A stretch of DNA of 64,000 bases from Bradyrhizobium sp. 186. Lineage in GTDB: Bacteria; Pseudomonadota; Alphaproteobacteria; Rhizobiales; Xanthobacteraceae. The notes beneath the pieces are model-generated. The model had not been told where the DNA came from. It saw only the letters and a list, made by a program, of their open reading frames with translations, and made no database searches. Every line of letters starts with the position of its first letter. The stretch's first letter is position 1. Where the stretch lies: the NCBI RefSeq assembly GCF_023101685.1, contig NZ_CP082164.1, positions 8,060,001 to 8,124,000 of the forward strand, read 5' to 3'. Positions 8,860-17,678 of this stretch are shown piece by piece. A program made the position numbers and the translations under genes.

Positions 8860-9250
8860 ATGAAACGGCGAAGTCGCATTTATTACTCGGCAGCCCAGCG
8901 ATCCGAAATCTGGGATCGCTGGCAGGCCGGCGAGCCGATGAGCTCGATCGGACGCCGATTTGACCGGCAGTCCTCGTCGGTCTTCTCCGTGATCTCGCCG
9001 ACCGGCGGAATTCGTCCTCCAGATAGGCACCGTGCCAAACAGGCGCTCAGCCTGACTGAACGAGAGGAGATCTCTCGATGGCTCAGCATGCGCTGCTCGT
9101 TGCGGTCGATCGCGCGCCACCTGGGACGATCTCCATCAACCGTCAGCCGTGAAGTCCAGCGCAATGGCGGGGGCCAGAGCGCTATCGGGCTGCGGGGTCC
9201 GATCAGGCCGCGTGGGATCGGGCGCGGGCGCCCCAAGCTTTGCAAGCTGG
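8860..9250 (+). pseudogene. IS30-family transposase, frameshifted and truncated
   Basis: The N-terminal helix-turn-helix part is intact from ATG 8860: MKRRSRIYYSAAQRSEIW, then LTEREEISRWL and the diagnostic SPSTVSREVQRNGG near residue 95. Just after this the frame shifts (a YRAAGSDQAAWDRA segment lies in another frame), and recognisable IS30 sequence stops near 9250. The DDE catalytic domain is gone. Confidence 0.75.
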
Positions 9251-9439
9251 CTTGCCGTCCGTTCTTGAGGCGGACAGTATCGACCTTGCTTCAGCGGCAA
9301 TGGACGATGAACACCGAGATGCCAAGGCCGAGTACTGCTTGTTGGTCTCCCTGAGTGCTTTTTCCAAGGCGTAGCGGCGATGGAGGTTCAGGACGACCTG
9401 CTTCCAGTTCTGTTAGCGATCAAATTTTCCAGAACAGCA

Positions 9440-9790
9440 ATCCAAAGTTGGCGAGGCGAGGTCGAGCTCGCATTCTGCTGGGTGCACATGGCGCAACATT
9501 TACGAACCCCGCTGAAGCACATCGCCCCGTTCTGCGCGATCGGGAAGAATATCTGCGGCCCGAGCCCTGAGGTACGCCGCTTCGTGTCGTGCGGCAGTAG
9601 AAAAGCCGGCTGCTGGCCCATGGCCTCGAGACTTGGCTAGGTTTTACCAAGCAGGCCTTCATCAGCCAGTGGATCAAACTCGACGATGCCATTCGCTATG
9701 CGCTCTCGCCCTGTCAGGGGCTCAAGCGCTTCATCGACGACGCCGCAGGCGAAAACTCTCCTCAGGGCGGCCTCCGTTGGCATCAATGAA
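9440..9790 (+). pseudogene. IS66-family transposase (TnpC) remnant, heavily decayed
   Basis: Pieces of the IS66 transposase C-terminal half appear in more than one frame: VELAFCWVHM near 9460, an RPEP...RR-like segment near 9565, and LETWLGFTKQAFISQWIKLDDAIRYALS...GLKRFIDD near 9625-9755. Intact proteins read ISQKSKLAEAIRYALSRW..LTRFIDDGRIEIDNN here. At least two frameshifts and a loss of the end make it dead. Confidence 0.6.
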
Positions 9791-9867
9791 CGCGATACCC
9801 TGCTCCTCGCTACGCACTGAGTGCTTCTCAAAGTGTCCTGATCACCCGCATAGCGTCCAAGTACGAT

Positions 9868-10119
9868 TTATGAACGCCCTTCTTGGTTTCGAATGCGAAC
9901 CCCAGCTCCTCCACCGTTTTCAGGAATCAGCACAATCCCAGCCAGTTCCAGCGCTTGCTGCATCTTGCTCACAGCCTCCTCCGAAACGGCACGACGGTCT
10001 CGCTCGAAATCGACCACAGTTGAGAGACCGACTTTCGCGGAAGCCGCCAACTGGGGTTGCGTCATGTCCAACAGGGCCCGGGCAGCGCGGCATTGAGAGG
10101 GAGACATGGGTTTCAACAT
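9868..10119 (-). CDS. XRE-family transcriptional regulator, probable repressor
   Basis: The protein has 83 residues from ATG 10119, or 79 from ATG 10107. It has the small alphaproteobacterial Cro/CI-type layout: QCRAARALLDMTQPQLAASAKVGLSTVVDFERDRR forms the helix-turn-helix, followed by a helix and the ending GIVLIPENGGGAGVRI. The upstream start has AAGGAC at a longish distance; the downstream start has no ribosome-binding site. It lies divergently from the YqaJ-ERF operon. Two identical 17-bp palindromes fill the space between them, one covering the regulator's own start codon, so repression of the recombination genes and of itself is likely. Related regulators bind such palindromes as dimers. 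The effector is unknown. Confidence 0.88.
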   Translation of the reverse strand: MLKPMSPSQCRAARALLDMTQPQLAASAKVGLSTVVDFERDRRAVSEEAVSKMQQALELAGIVLIPENGGGAGVRIRNQEGRS

Positions 10120-10129
10120 TTTATGTTGA
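10113..10129. promoter_or_regulatory. Operator 1: perfect palindrome TCAACAT-TTT-ATGTTGA
   Basis: The two 7-base arms are exact reverse complements around TTT. The site overlaps the -35 box of the YqaJ promoter and the ATG of the regulator. It is identical to operator 2, whose start lies 39 bases away. Confidence 0.8.
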
Positions 10130-10154
10130 CAGTCCTTTTCGGGTGGCTTAATCA
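10126..10154 (+). promoter_or_regulatory. Sigma-70-type promoter for the YqaJ-ERF operon
   Basis: TTGACA at 10126-10131 matches the -35 consensus fully. TAATCA at 10149-10154 is a fair -10 box at the ideal 17-base spacing. Operator 1 overlaps the -35 and operator 2 overlaps the -10 and start point, so a bound repressor would block polymerase. The leader to the GTG start would be about 30 bases. Confidence 0.65.
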
Positions 10155-10168
10155 ACATTTTATGTTGA
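10152..10168. promoter_or_regulatory. Operator 2: perfect palindrome TCAACAT-TTT-ATGTTGA
   Basis: This is an exact copy of operator 1. It covers the end of the -10 box and the expected transcription start of the YqaJ gene. Confidence 0.8.
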
Positions 10169-10192
10169 TGACATTCAAGAAAGGAAAGTGCC

Positions 10193-11026
10193 GTGATTCT
10201 TAACCAAAAGCCCCAGAATTTTGCTTCGGAGCGAAAGTCCTTTATCGGCGGATCCGACGCCCGGATCATCATGGGAGACGACCAGGACAGGCTCATCCGG
10301 CTATGGCGCGAGAAGCGCGGCGAGCTCGCACCTCAGGACCTAAGCCAAGAACTGATCGTCCAGCTCGGCAGCATCACCGAGGACCTCAACCGGACCTGGT
10401 ACGAGCGCAACAGCGGCCACAGGGTCGAAGACGTCCAGCGAAAGGTCCGGCACCCCATTCACAAATGGATGGGCGCAACACTTGACGGCCGCGTTGAGCA
10501 GACCGGAGCTGTATTCGAAGCCAAGTTCATGCTGCCCTGGAATTTTTCCGAGGAGGCAGCGGCCGGCAAACATATGGCCCAGCTTCAACACAACATGTGG
10601 GTGATCGCGGCGCGCTCGGCTGTGCTCTCCATCATCACAGGCGGCGGCAAGTGGGTTGAGATCACGGTCCATGCCGACCCGCTCTATCAGCATCTGCTTT
10701 TGACTGCCGAGAAGAAGTTCTGGCGGTGCGTCCAGACCGGCGAGCCACCTCACCTGTTTGGTATCGAGACGCCCCGTCCGCGGCTCGAAGCCAACAAGGT
10801 CGTCGATATGGGCTCATCCAACTCCTGGGCTGACCTTGCGGCGACGTACCTCCGCACCCGGGCTGCACACGGAGATCACGAACTCGCAAAGGCTGAACTG
10901 AAGAAGCTCGTGCCTGAGGACGCGAAGGAAGCAACCGGCCACGGCCTCAAGGCCAAGCGCTCAAAATCGGGCGCCATTAGCTTCGAAGCCCTTTCCATGG
11001 AGGTCGTTCATGCACCGGTCCAGTGA
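10193..11026 (+). CDS. YqaJ/lambda-exonuclease-type recombinase nuclease
   Basis: The 277-residue protein starts with GTG behind AAGGAAAG. It has the YqaJ family signature [12 protein letters not shown] (residues 17-28), Glu63 in [12 protein letters not shown], and the PD-(D/E)xK core with Asp98 in GATLDGRV and Glu109-x-Lys111 in FEAKF. In phages such enzymes resect one strand of double-stranded DNA ends and hand the single strand to an annealing protein. The next gene is an ERF-type annealer overlapping by 17 bases, so the two form a complete Red-like pair. Expression is probably held down by the divergent XRE regulator. The C-terminal third (after about residue 200) is less conserved and basic. 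Confidence 0.88.
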   Translation: MILNQKPQNFASERKSFIGGSDARIIMGDDQDRLIRLWREKRGELAPQDLSQELIVQLGSITEDLNRTWYERNSGHRVEDVQRKVRHPIHKWMGATLDGRVEQTGAVFEAKFMLPWNFSEEAAAGKHMAQLQHNMWVIAARSAVLSIITGGGKWVEITVHADPLYQHLLLTAEKKFWRCVQTGEPPHLFGIETPRPRLEANKVVDMGSSNSWADLAATYLRTRAAHGDHELAKAELKKLVPEDAKEATGHGLKAKRSKSGAISFEALSMEVVHAPVQ

Positions 11027-12281
11027 GCGCATTGGAGCAATTGCCGCAGCCCTGGCCAAGGCGCAGGCAGAGCTGACCAATCCTGAGAAAACCCTTACCG
11101 CCACGATCCGCTCGCCCTTTCCCAGGGAGGAGGACCGGACCTTCCGGTACGCTTCGCTTGCCAGTGGGCTGGATATCGTCCGCAAGACGCTAAGCCAGCA
11201 GGAGATTGCTACGGTGCAGACGACCCGCACTGAGGTCAACACGGGGCAGATCCACCTTACGACCCTCCTTGCTCATTCGTCGGGGGAATGGATCTCATCT
11301 GACCTACCGGTCTGCGCCAGTAAGGATGTCGAGGCGCCGCATCGAATGGGGGCGGCACTGACCTATGCTCGACGCTACGCCCTCTTTGCCCTTGTTGGGA
11401 TTACCGGAGAGGACGACCTGGACGCGCCGGATGTAGTGGCCGGATCTGCACCGAGCCGCGAACCCCAACCGGTCCCTGTCGCGAAAGGAAAGCCCAATAG
11501 GGTCATCCTGAACCGCGTCTCGATGCTGCAGCCCGAAGCATCTGCCGAACTTCGAGCACGGCTCCTTCAAGAATTGGAGAGCCTGATGGGCAGCGAGGGC
11601 CTGTTGGGCTGGGCGAGGGTCAGTCTACCTCTGAAGAATACCCTCGTGGAGGCGGACGCAAGAATCATCGAAGTCGCCTACCAGAAGAGACTCGACGCGG
11701 TCGCCTCCTCGCAAACCGATGCTGTCGCGGAAGCGGTGGCTGCTGATCTGGAGCAGAAGGTAGTCAGCACGCCTCACTTGGCGGCTCGCGCCGATGGCCA
11801 GGCGGAGCACGAACATCCCTTCAACACGGGCATAGAGACCGGCGGCGTTGCCTTTCCCAAAGAGCTTCCTCGGAAGAGAAGCAAGGAGCACCTGTTATTC
11901 GTCCGGAGCCAGCCCTGTCTTGTTTGCAAGCAAAGCCCCACCGACGCGCACCACCTGAAATTTGCCCAAGCGAGGGCTTTAGGCCGGAAGGTGAGCGACG
12001 AGTTCACTGTTCCTCTTTGCCGCCCGCATCATCAGGAGTTGCATCGCCATGGCAATGAAAGGGCTTGGTGGGCCAACGTGCAAATTGCACCTTTGCCCAT
12101 CGCCAACGAATTGTGGAGGGCAAGTCCTATCCGCGGCATCAATAGCGAGGATGGGTTAGGCGGCGCGACAGCTCACCCTCCACCCAGTTCACACACTCAC
12201 CCAGTCGTTGGCTCGAGCTCCAAAAATGCGTCGAGTTCCGCAGCGAGCGCGTCCTCCCAGGCAGATGGCACTATGCCGTAA
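11010..12281 (+). CDS. ERF-family single-strand annealing protein fused to a C-terminal HNH domain
   Basis: The product has 423 residues and starts inside the end of the exonuclease gene, suggesting coupled translation. Residues about 5-145 are the ERF domain: [33 protein letters not shown], and [18 protein letters not shown]...DD. ERF proteins anneal complementary single strands. Residues about 295-355 form a treble-clef zinc/HNH-like domain with Cys303, Cys306, His314-His315, Cys337, His340-His341 and His345, as in phage DUF968-type nucleases. The fusion is unusual: recombination proteins of this family normally end after the ERF core and a variable tail. The last 28 codons run antisense into the rfbD 3' end, so the original C-terminus may have been lost or altered at the island boundary near 12,190. 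Confidence 0.82.
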   Translation: MHRSSERIGAIAAALAKAQAELTNPEKTLTATIRSPFPREEDRTFRYASLASGLDIVRKTLSQQEIATVQTTRTEVNTGQIHLTTLLAHSSGEWISSDLPVCASKDVEAPHRMGAALTYARRYALFALVGITGEDDLDAPDVVAGSAPSREPQPVPVAKGKPNRVILNRVSMLQPEASAELRARLLQELESLMGSEGLLGWARVSLPLKNTLVEADARIIEVAYQKRLDAVASSQTDAVAEAVAADLEQKVVSTPHLAARADGQAEHEHPFNTGIETGGVAFPKELPRKRSKEHLLFVRSQPCLVCKQSPTDAHHLKFAQARALGRKVSDEFTVPLCRPHHQELHRHGNERAWWANVQIAPLPIANELWRASPIRGINSEDGLGGATAHPPPSSHTHPVVGSSSKNASSSAASASSQADGTMP

Positions 12282-13105
12282 GCAACCTTAAGTCGAGTCA
12301 GGTCCAGGTGGGAGTTGGCTGGACGAGTAGCCTTGGTTGGGTAGTCCTTAGTGACGATCGGGACCACCTCGGCTGCCTTCAGGGCCGCGCCCCGGGACCG
12401 CAGACCCTCCACAATCGCGCTGGCAAAGCCGTGCCAACTGGTCGAACCGGAATTGGTCAGGTGGATGAGCCCCTTTGCCTGGGCGAAGACCGCGTCCAAG
12501 TCTGCCTCGCCTTTCCGCAAGATCTGAACAAGCGTAGACGCAATCGTGTGCGCGGTGGTCGGCGTTCCGAGCTGATCCGAGACCACCCGCAGCGACTCGC
12601 GCTCCTTGGCGAGACGGATAATGGTGCGCATGAAATTCGCGCCTTGCGCGGCGTAGACCCAGGCGGTTCGCACCACCAGATGCGCTCCACCTGCGCTGCG
12701 AACCGCGGTCTCGCCTGCAAGCTTGCTGCGGCCGTAGACCGAGAGCGGGCCCGTTGGATCGTCCTCGCGCCACAAGCGACCGTCGCTGCCGTCGAACACA
12801 TAATCCGTCGAGAAATGGACCATCGGCACACCGTGTGCTGCGGCCCAACGGGCGAGAGCGGCCGGCGCGTCACCGTTGATCACGAAGGCGAGTGCAGCCT
12901 CGTCTTCGGCCTTGTCGACGGCGGTATAGGCCGCGGGGTTGATGATGAGATCGGGCTTGAACGCATCGAGCTTGCTGGCCAGAGTGTCTGGCTTCGACAA
13001 GTCGAACTCCTCAAGCGGCGGCGCAAGGACGGTATGCTGGTCTCGCAGCAGGGGCAGCAGTGCACCACCCACCTGGCCTGCAGTTCCGGTCAAGAGGATC
13101 CGCAT
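12197..13105 (-). CDS. rfbD: dTDP-4-dehydrorhamnose reductase
   Basis: The 302-residue NADPH-dependent short-chain reductase makes the last step of dTDP-L-rhamnose synthesis. It shows [10 protein letters not shown] at the N-terminal nucleotide-binding loop, [21 protein letters not shown] and the catalytic YGRSK. The ATG at 13105 shares a base with the rfbC stop (TGATG), so the two are translationally coupled; a longer upstream frame would run into rfbC and is rejected. The 3' end overlaps the convergent ERF gene by 85 bases. Confidence 0.95.
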   Translation of the reverse strand: MRILLTGTAGQVGGALLPLLRDQHTVLAPPLEEFDLSKPDTLASKLDAFKPDLIINPAAYTAVDKAEDEAALAFVINGDAPAALARWAAAHGVPMVHFSTDYVFDGSDGRLWREDDPTGPLSVYGRSKLAGETAVRSAGGAHLVVRTAWVYAAQGANFMRTIIRLAKERESLRVVSDQLGTPTTAHTIASTLVQILRKGEADLDAVFAQAKGLIHLTNSGSTSWHGFASAIVEGLRSRGAALKAAEVVPIVTKDYPTKATRPANSHLDLTRLKVAYGIVPSAWEDALAAELDAFLELEPTTG

Positions 13106-13656
13106 CAGACTTGCCCGTAAATCGGAAGGTTCTTGACGTCGGCGAGCAGCGGAGCAGCCGCGTCCTTTGCCGAAAGCGATGGGCTTTCGACGCCCCATTT
13201 GATCCCGATTGCGGGGTCATTCCAGCGGATGGAGACCTCGTCCTTCGGGCTGTAGATGTCATCGCATTTGTAGAAGAAATCGGCCGTTTCGGAGAGGACG
13301 ACAAAGCCATGGGCGAAGCCGCGGGGCACCCACAGCTGGCGGTTCTCTTCGCTCAATTCAACGGCAACATGCCGCCCAAAATTCGGGCTGCCGACCCGGA
13401 CGTCGACCGCGACGTCGAGCACGCTGCCGCGCAGCGCACTGACCAGCTTGCCCTGGGTGCCCGGATTTTGCAGATGCAGCCCACGCAGCACGCCGCGGGC
13501 CGAGCGGGACATGTTGTCCTGAACGAAAGGACGATGTATGCCCGCTTCTACGTAACGTTGAAACTGGTAGGTTTCCAAAAAGAAACCCCGCTGGTCCCCG
13601 AATAATTTTGGCTCGATAATCAGGACTTCCGGAAGCTCGGTCGCAATAACATTCAT
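13105..13656 (-). CDS. rfbC: dTDP-4-dehydrorhamnose 3,5-epimerase
   Basis: The 183-residue cupin epimerase acts between RfbB and RfbD. It has the expected length and motifs: FGDQRGFFLETY, RGLHLQ with the catalytic His, VPRGFAHGF, and YKCDDIYSP. It is the first gene of a two-gene minus-strand operon with rfbD and is divergent from rfbA across a 110-base spacer that must hold both promoters. Confidence 0.96.
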   Translation of the reverse strand: MNVIATELPEVLIIEPKLFGDQRGFFLETYQFQRYVEAGIHRPFVQDNMSRSARGVLRGLHLQNPGTQGKLVSALRGSVLDVAVDVRVGSPNFGRHVAVELSEENRQLWVPRGFAHGFVVLSETADFFYKCDDIYSPKDEVSIRWNDPAIGIKWGVESPSLSAKDAAAPLLADVKNLPIYGQV

Positions 13657-13766
13657 ATTCAGCGCCTAAATATTCCTGGCGTTCTACGGTTTACCCTAGA
13701 TTGATAACAAACTTGTGCAGTGCACGCTATCTGCTACTTTCCGAATAGTAAATTTTGTGAGGGGCT

Positions 13767-14642
13767 ATGAAGGGGATCATTCTCGCCGGCGGTACGGGCT
13801 CGCGCCTTTATCCGGTGACCACGGTGGTATCGAAGCAGCTGCTGCCGGTGTTCGACAAGCCGATGATCTACTACCCGCTGTCGACGCTGATGTTGGCGGG
13901 AATCCGGGACATCCTCATCATCTCGACTCCGCAGGACAAGCCGCTATTCCAGCGGTTGCTTGGCGACGGCTCGGGCATCGGCCTGCGATTTGAGTATGCG
14001 ACCCAGGAGACCCCGCGTGGGCTCGCGGACGCCTTCATCGTCGGGCGGGAGTTTGTCGGCACCGATTCGGTCGCGCTGATCCTGGGCGACAACATCTTCT
14101 ACGGCCACGGCCTGCCGAGCATGCTGTCGAGCGCCTCGTTCCGCAAGAAAGGCGCGACGGTGTTTGGCTATGTCGTCAACGAACCCGAGCAATATGGTGT
14201 TGTCGAGCTGGACGCGACCGGCCGCGCGCTGTCGATCGAGGAGAAGCCGAAGCAGCCGAAATCCAACGTTGCGGTGACCGGGCTCTATTTCTACGACAAC
14301 GACGTGCTGGACATCGCCGCCAACGTAAAGCCGTCGGCGCGCGGCGAGATCGAGATCACATCCGTCAACAACGCCTATCTCGAGCGCGGCGACCTTTTTG
14401 TCGAGGTGCTTGGCCGCGGTTTTGCATGGCTCGACACCGGCACCCACGCCTCATTGGTGGAGGCCAGCCACTTCGTGCAGATCCTGGAGCAGCGCCAGGG
14501 CCTGCGCATCGCCTGCCCCGAGGAGATTGCGCTTCGGCAAGGTTATATTTCGCTGCAGCAATTCGAGATTGTCGCCGAAAAGTCTGCCAAGAGCAGCTAT
14601 GGCGAATATCTGAAATCGGTGGCGCGCTCCTTCGCGCGCTGA
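13767..14642 (+). CDS. rfbA: Glucose-1-phosphate thymidylyltransferase
   Basis: The 291-residue nucleotidyltransferase makes dTDP-glucose from dTTP and glucose 1-phosphate, the entry step to dTDP-rhamnose. Visible motifs are [11 protein letters not shown] at the N-terminus, [17 protein letters not shown], and FAWLDTGTH. The ATG follows GAGGGG. The rfbB start lies 19 bases after its stop, so the two form an operon opposite to rfbCD. Confidence 0.96.
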   Translation: MKGIILAGGTGSRLYPVTTVVSKQLLPVFDKPMIYYPLSTLMLAGIRDILIISTPQDKPLFQRLLGDGSGIGLRFEYATQETPRGLADAFIVGREFVGTDSVALILGDNIFYGHGLPSMLSSASFRKKGATVFGYVVNEPEQYGVVELDATGRALSIEEKPKQPKSNVAVTGLYFYDNDVLDIAANVKPSARGEIEITSVNNAYLERGDLFVEVLGRGFAWLDTGTHASLVEASHFVQILEQRQGLRIACPEEIALRQGYISLQQFEIVAEKSAKSSYGEYLKSVARSFAR

Positions 14643-14661
14643 TTCATTGGCGGGGGCACGC

Positions 14662-15729
14662 ATGCGCTTCAAGGGTTCCACGATCTTCGTCACCGGCGGC
14701 GCCGGCTTCATCGGCTCGGCCGTGGTGCGGCACCTGCTCCGCGATACCCACGCGCGGGTCGTCAACATCGACAAGCTGACCTACGCCGCCAATCTCGACT
14801 CGCTGCCGGGCGCGACAGGCAACCCGCACTACACCTTCGAGCAGCAGTGCATCTGCGAGGGGGCAGGCCTGCGAAAGCTGTTCGAGAAGTACCAGCCCGA
14901 CGCGGTGATGAATCTGGCCGCCGAGAGCCATGTCGACCGCTCGATCGACGGCCCCGGCGAGTTCATCCAGACCAACATCGTCGGCACCTTCACCATCCTC
15001 CAGGAGGCGCTGCGCCACTGGCGCTCGCTCGCCGGCGAGAAGCGCGAGCGCTTCCGCTTCCTGCACATCTCGACCGACGAGGTGTTCGGCTCGCTCAGCG
15101 ACGACGGCCTGTTCACGGAGACCAGCCCTTACGCGCCGAACTCGCCCTATTCGGCGAGCAAGGCTTCGTCCGACCACCTGGTGCGCGCCTGGCGGGAGAC
15201 CTATGAGCTGCCGACCCTGGTGACCAACTGCTCCAACAATTACGGGCCGTATCACTTCCCGGAGAAGCTGATCCCGCACATGATCATCAAGGGCCTCGCC
15301 GGCGAGAAGCTGCCCGTCTATGGCGACGGCAAGAACATCCGCGACTGGCTGTTCGTCGAGGACCACGCCCGCGCCTTGAGCCTGGTGCTGGAGCACGGGC
15401 AGCTAGGGGAGACCTACAATGTCGGCGGCCGCAACGAGCGCAGCAACCTGCATGTGGTGGAGACGATCTGCGACCTGCTGGATGACCTCGCCCCGACCGC
15501 GGACGGTCCGCACCGCGGCCTGATCTCCTTCGTCACCGATCGCCCCGGCCACGACCGCCGCTACGCCATCGACGCCTCAAAGCTCGAGCGCGAGCTTGGC
15601 TGGCGGGCGGAGGAGAACTTCGAGACCGGGATCGAGAAGACGGTGCGCTGGTATACCGAGCAGAAGCCGTGGTGGCAGGCCATCGTGGAGCGGGGGTATC
15701 AGGTCACGCGGGTGGGGTTGAGCAAATAA
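14662..15729 (+). CDS. rfbB: dTDP-glucose 4,6-dehydratase
   Basis: The protein has 355 residues from ATG 14662, which follows GCGGGGG; a TTG five codons upstream is less likely. It is an extended short-chain dehydrogenase with [12 protein letters not shown] for NAD binding, [10 protein letters not shown], the active-site STDEVFGSL and [10 protein letters not shown], and YNVGGRNE. It converts dTDP-glucose to the 4-keto-6-deoxy intermediate. A second, decayed copy of its 3' end lies at 17,419-17,586. Confidence 0.96.
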   Translation: MRFKGSTIFVTGGAGFIGSAVVRHLLRDTHARVVNIDKLTYAANLDSLPGATGNPHYTFEQQCICEGAGLRKLFEKYQPDAVMNLAAESHVDRSIDGPGEFIQTNIVGTFTILQEALRHWRSLAGEKRERFRFLHISTDEVFGSLSDDGLFTETSPYAPNSPYSASKASSDHLVRAWRETYELPTLVTNCSNNYGPYHFPEKLIPHMIIKGLAGEKLPVYGDGKNIRDWLFVEDHARALSLVLEHGQLGETYNVGGRNERSNLHVVETICDLLDDLAPTADGPHRGLISFVTDRPGHDRRYAIDASKLERELGWRAEENFETGIEKTVRWYTEQKPWWQAIVERGYQVTRVGLSK

Positions 15730-16021
15730 CCGGTCTAAAACGCGCCCGCTGGCCGGCGCGTCGCGACATGCCCATCAAAAATCGTGAAAACAACCCCATG
15801 CACAGTAGACGACGATCTTGCGAATGGTGCCCGGTGAACTCCGCGATGCGGTTGATGCATCGGGCAAAAATAGCCCCAAGGAGCAATCGCGGCGCGATCC
15901 GCGCAAATCGCAGTGATGGGCCGGGAATCCGGACACGTGGGTGGGATTGAAGCAATAGGCGCGGCGCTGATTCCCCGGCCGGGGGGCCGCTCGCGTGTAG
16001 GATTGGTGGATTGGACTTTCA
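15730..16021. other. Spacer between rfbB and the UDP-glucose dehydrogenase gene
   Basis: No gene is supported. The stretch around 15,740-15,880, with GGCCGGCGCGTCG near 15,752 and GATGCATCGGGCAAAAATAG near 15,852, resembles non-coding sequence I associate with many Bradyrhizobium intergenic regions. It may be a copy of a dispersed repeat, but this is from memory and unverified. Confidence 0.35.
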
Positions 16022-17323
16022 ATGCGAATTGTAATGATCGGCTCCGGCTACGTCGGTTTGGTGTCCGGCGCCTGCTTTGCGGATTTCGGCCATTTCGTCA
16101 CGTGCGTGGACAAGGACGCCGACAAGATCGCCGCGCTGAAGCGCTGTGAAATTCCGATCTTCGAGCCCGATCTCGACCAGCTCGTACGCACGGGCATGGA
16201 CGGCGGCCGGCTCAAGTTCTCGACCGGCCTCGACGACATCGCCGAAGCCGACGCCGTGTTCATCGCAGTGGGGACGCCCTCACGTCGCGGCGATGGCCAC
16301 GCCGACCTGAGCTATGTGCACGCCGCCTCGCGCGAGATCGCCGCCCATCTCCAGGGCTTTACCGTGATCGTGACCAAGTCAACCGTGCCGGTCGGCACCG
16401 GCGACGAGGTCGAGCGGATCATCCGGGAGACCAACCCGGCGGCCGACTTTGCCGTCGCGTCGAACCCCGAATTCCTGCGCGAGGGTGCGGCGATCCGCGA
16501 CTTCCAGCACCCGGATCGCATCGTCGTCGGCACCGAGGACGAGCGCGCGCAGAAGGTGATGGGCGACGTTTATCGCCCGCTTTACCTCAACCAGGCGCCG
16601 ATCATGTTCACGAGCCGGCGCACCTCCGAACTGATCAAATATGCCGCCAACGCTTTCCTGGCGACCAAGATCACCTTCATCAACGAGATGGCCGACCTCG
16701 CCGAACAGGTCGGCGCCAATGTGCAGGAGATCGCCCGCGGCATCGGGCTCGACAATCGCATCGGCACCAAATTCCTGCACGCCGGCGCGGGCTACGGCGG
16801 CTCCTGCTTTCCGAAGGACACGCGCGCGCTGGCCAAGACCGCGCTCGATCATGGCATCCAGCTTCGAATCGTGGAGGCCACGCTGACCGCGAACGACAAC
16901 CGCAAGCGCGCCATGGCGCGCAAGGTGGCCAACGCGCTCGGGGGCGACCTCCACGGCAAGACGATCGCCGTGCTCGGCCTGACCTTCAAGCCCGACACCG
17001 ACGACATGCGCGAAGCCGCCTCTATTCCCCTGATCACGGGCCTGCTCGACTTCGGCGCAAAGGTAAAGGCGCATGATCCCGTCGGCATGGAGCAGGCCAA
17101 GAAGGAATTAGCGGGTATCGAATATTGCGAGGACCCCTATACGTGCGCGCGTGGCGCGGATGCATTGGTCATCGTGACGGAGTGGCGCCAGTTCCGGGCG
17201 CTTGATCTCGAGCGGATTAAGAACAGCATGGCTACGCCTGTGATCGTTGATTTACGAAATATCTATCGGCCGGAAGATGTGCGGGGGCTTGGGTTTAAAT
17301 ATGAGAGCATCGGGCGACGATGA
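16022..17323 (+). CDS. ugd: UDP-glucose 6-dehydrogenase
   Basis: The 433-residue enzyme oxidises UDP-glucose to UDP-glucuronate with two NAD. It contains GSGYVGLVSGACFADFG at the N-terminus, GTPSRRGDGHADLSYV, KSTVPVGTG, NPEFLREG, the catalytic cysteine in YGGSCFPKDT, and GLTFKPDTDDMRE in the C-terminal domain. Length and motifs are standard. UDP-glucuronate is a precursor for acidic exopolysaccharide. Right after it lies a fragment of a UDP-glucuronate 4-epimerase gene, so the locus may once have made UDP-galacturonate here as well. Confidence 0.96.
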   Translation: MRIVMIGSGYVGLVSGACFADFGHFVTCVDKDADKIAALKRCEIPIFEPDLDQLVRTGMDGGRLKFSTGLDDIAEADAVFIAVGTPSRRGDGHADLSYVHAASREIAAHLQGFTVIVTKSTVPVGTGDEVERIIRETNPAADFAVASNPEFLREGAAIRDFQHPDRIVVGTEDERAQKVMGDVYRPLYLNQAPIMFTSRRTSELIKYAANAFLATKITFINEMADLAEQVGANVQEIARGIGLDNRIGTKFLHAGAGYGGSCFPKDTRALAKTALDHGIQLRIVEATLTANDNRKRAMARKVANALGGDLHGKTIAVLGLTFKPDTDDMREAASIPLITGLLDFGAKVKAHDPVGMEQAKKELAGIEYCEDPYTCARGADALVIVTEWRQFRALDLERIKNSMATPVIVDLRNIYRPEDVRGLGFKYESIGRR

Positions 17324-17354
17324 GCTAAAATCCGCGCTACGCCGGGATGAAGCA

Positions 17355-17586
17355 ATGCAACGAGACCCAATTCTGATCACCGGCGCGGCCGGCTTCATCG
17401 GCTTTCACGTCGCATAGCGACGCCCAAAAGCTGGAGCGCGAGCTCGGCTGGTGCGCCGAGGAGAATTTCGAGAGCGGCATCGAGAAGACGGCGCGCTGGT
17501 ATATCGACCAGAAGCCGTGGTGGCAGGCGATCCTGGCGCGGGGGTATCAGGCGAAGCGGGTGGGGCTGAGTAAGTGGCGCAAGTAG
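17355..17586 (+). pseudogene. Chimeric relic: UDP-glucuronate epimerase start joined to an rfbB 3' end
   Basis: From ATG 17355 the frame reads MQRDPILITGAAGFIGFHVA and then stops at 17415. That peptide is the NAD-binding start of an LpsL/UDP-glucuronate 4-epimerase. Directly after it, in another frame, 17,419-17,586 reads [22 protein letters not shown] and on to GLSKWRK, which matches the last 50 or so residues of rfbB at 15,571-15,729 with few changes. The middle parts of both genes are missing. This is what a deletion between two related dehydratase/epimerase genes would leave. Confidence 0.85.
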
Positions 17587-17678
17587 TGATAGCGCGCTCG
17601 GCTTCTGCTTAAAACACTTTAGCTAATCGACTGCCAAGGCGTTCGGCTGGGGCCAATCGCCATAGAATAGGAAATCGA

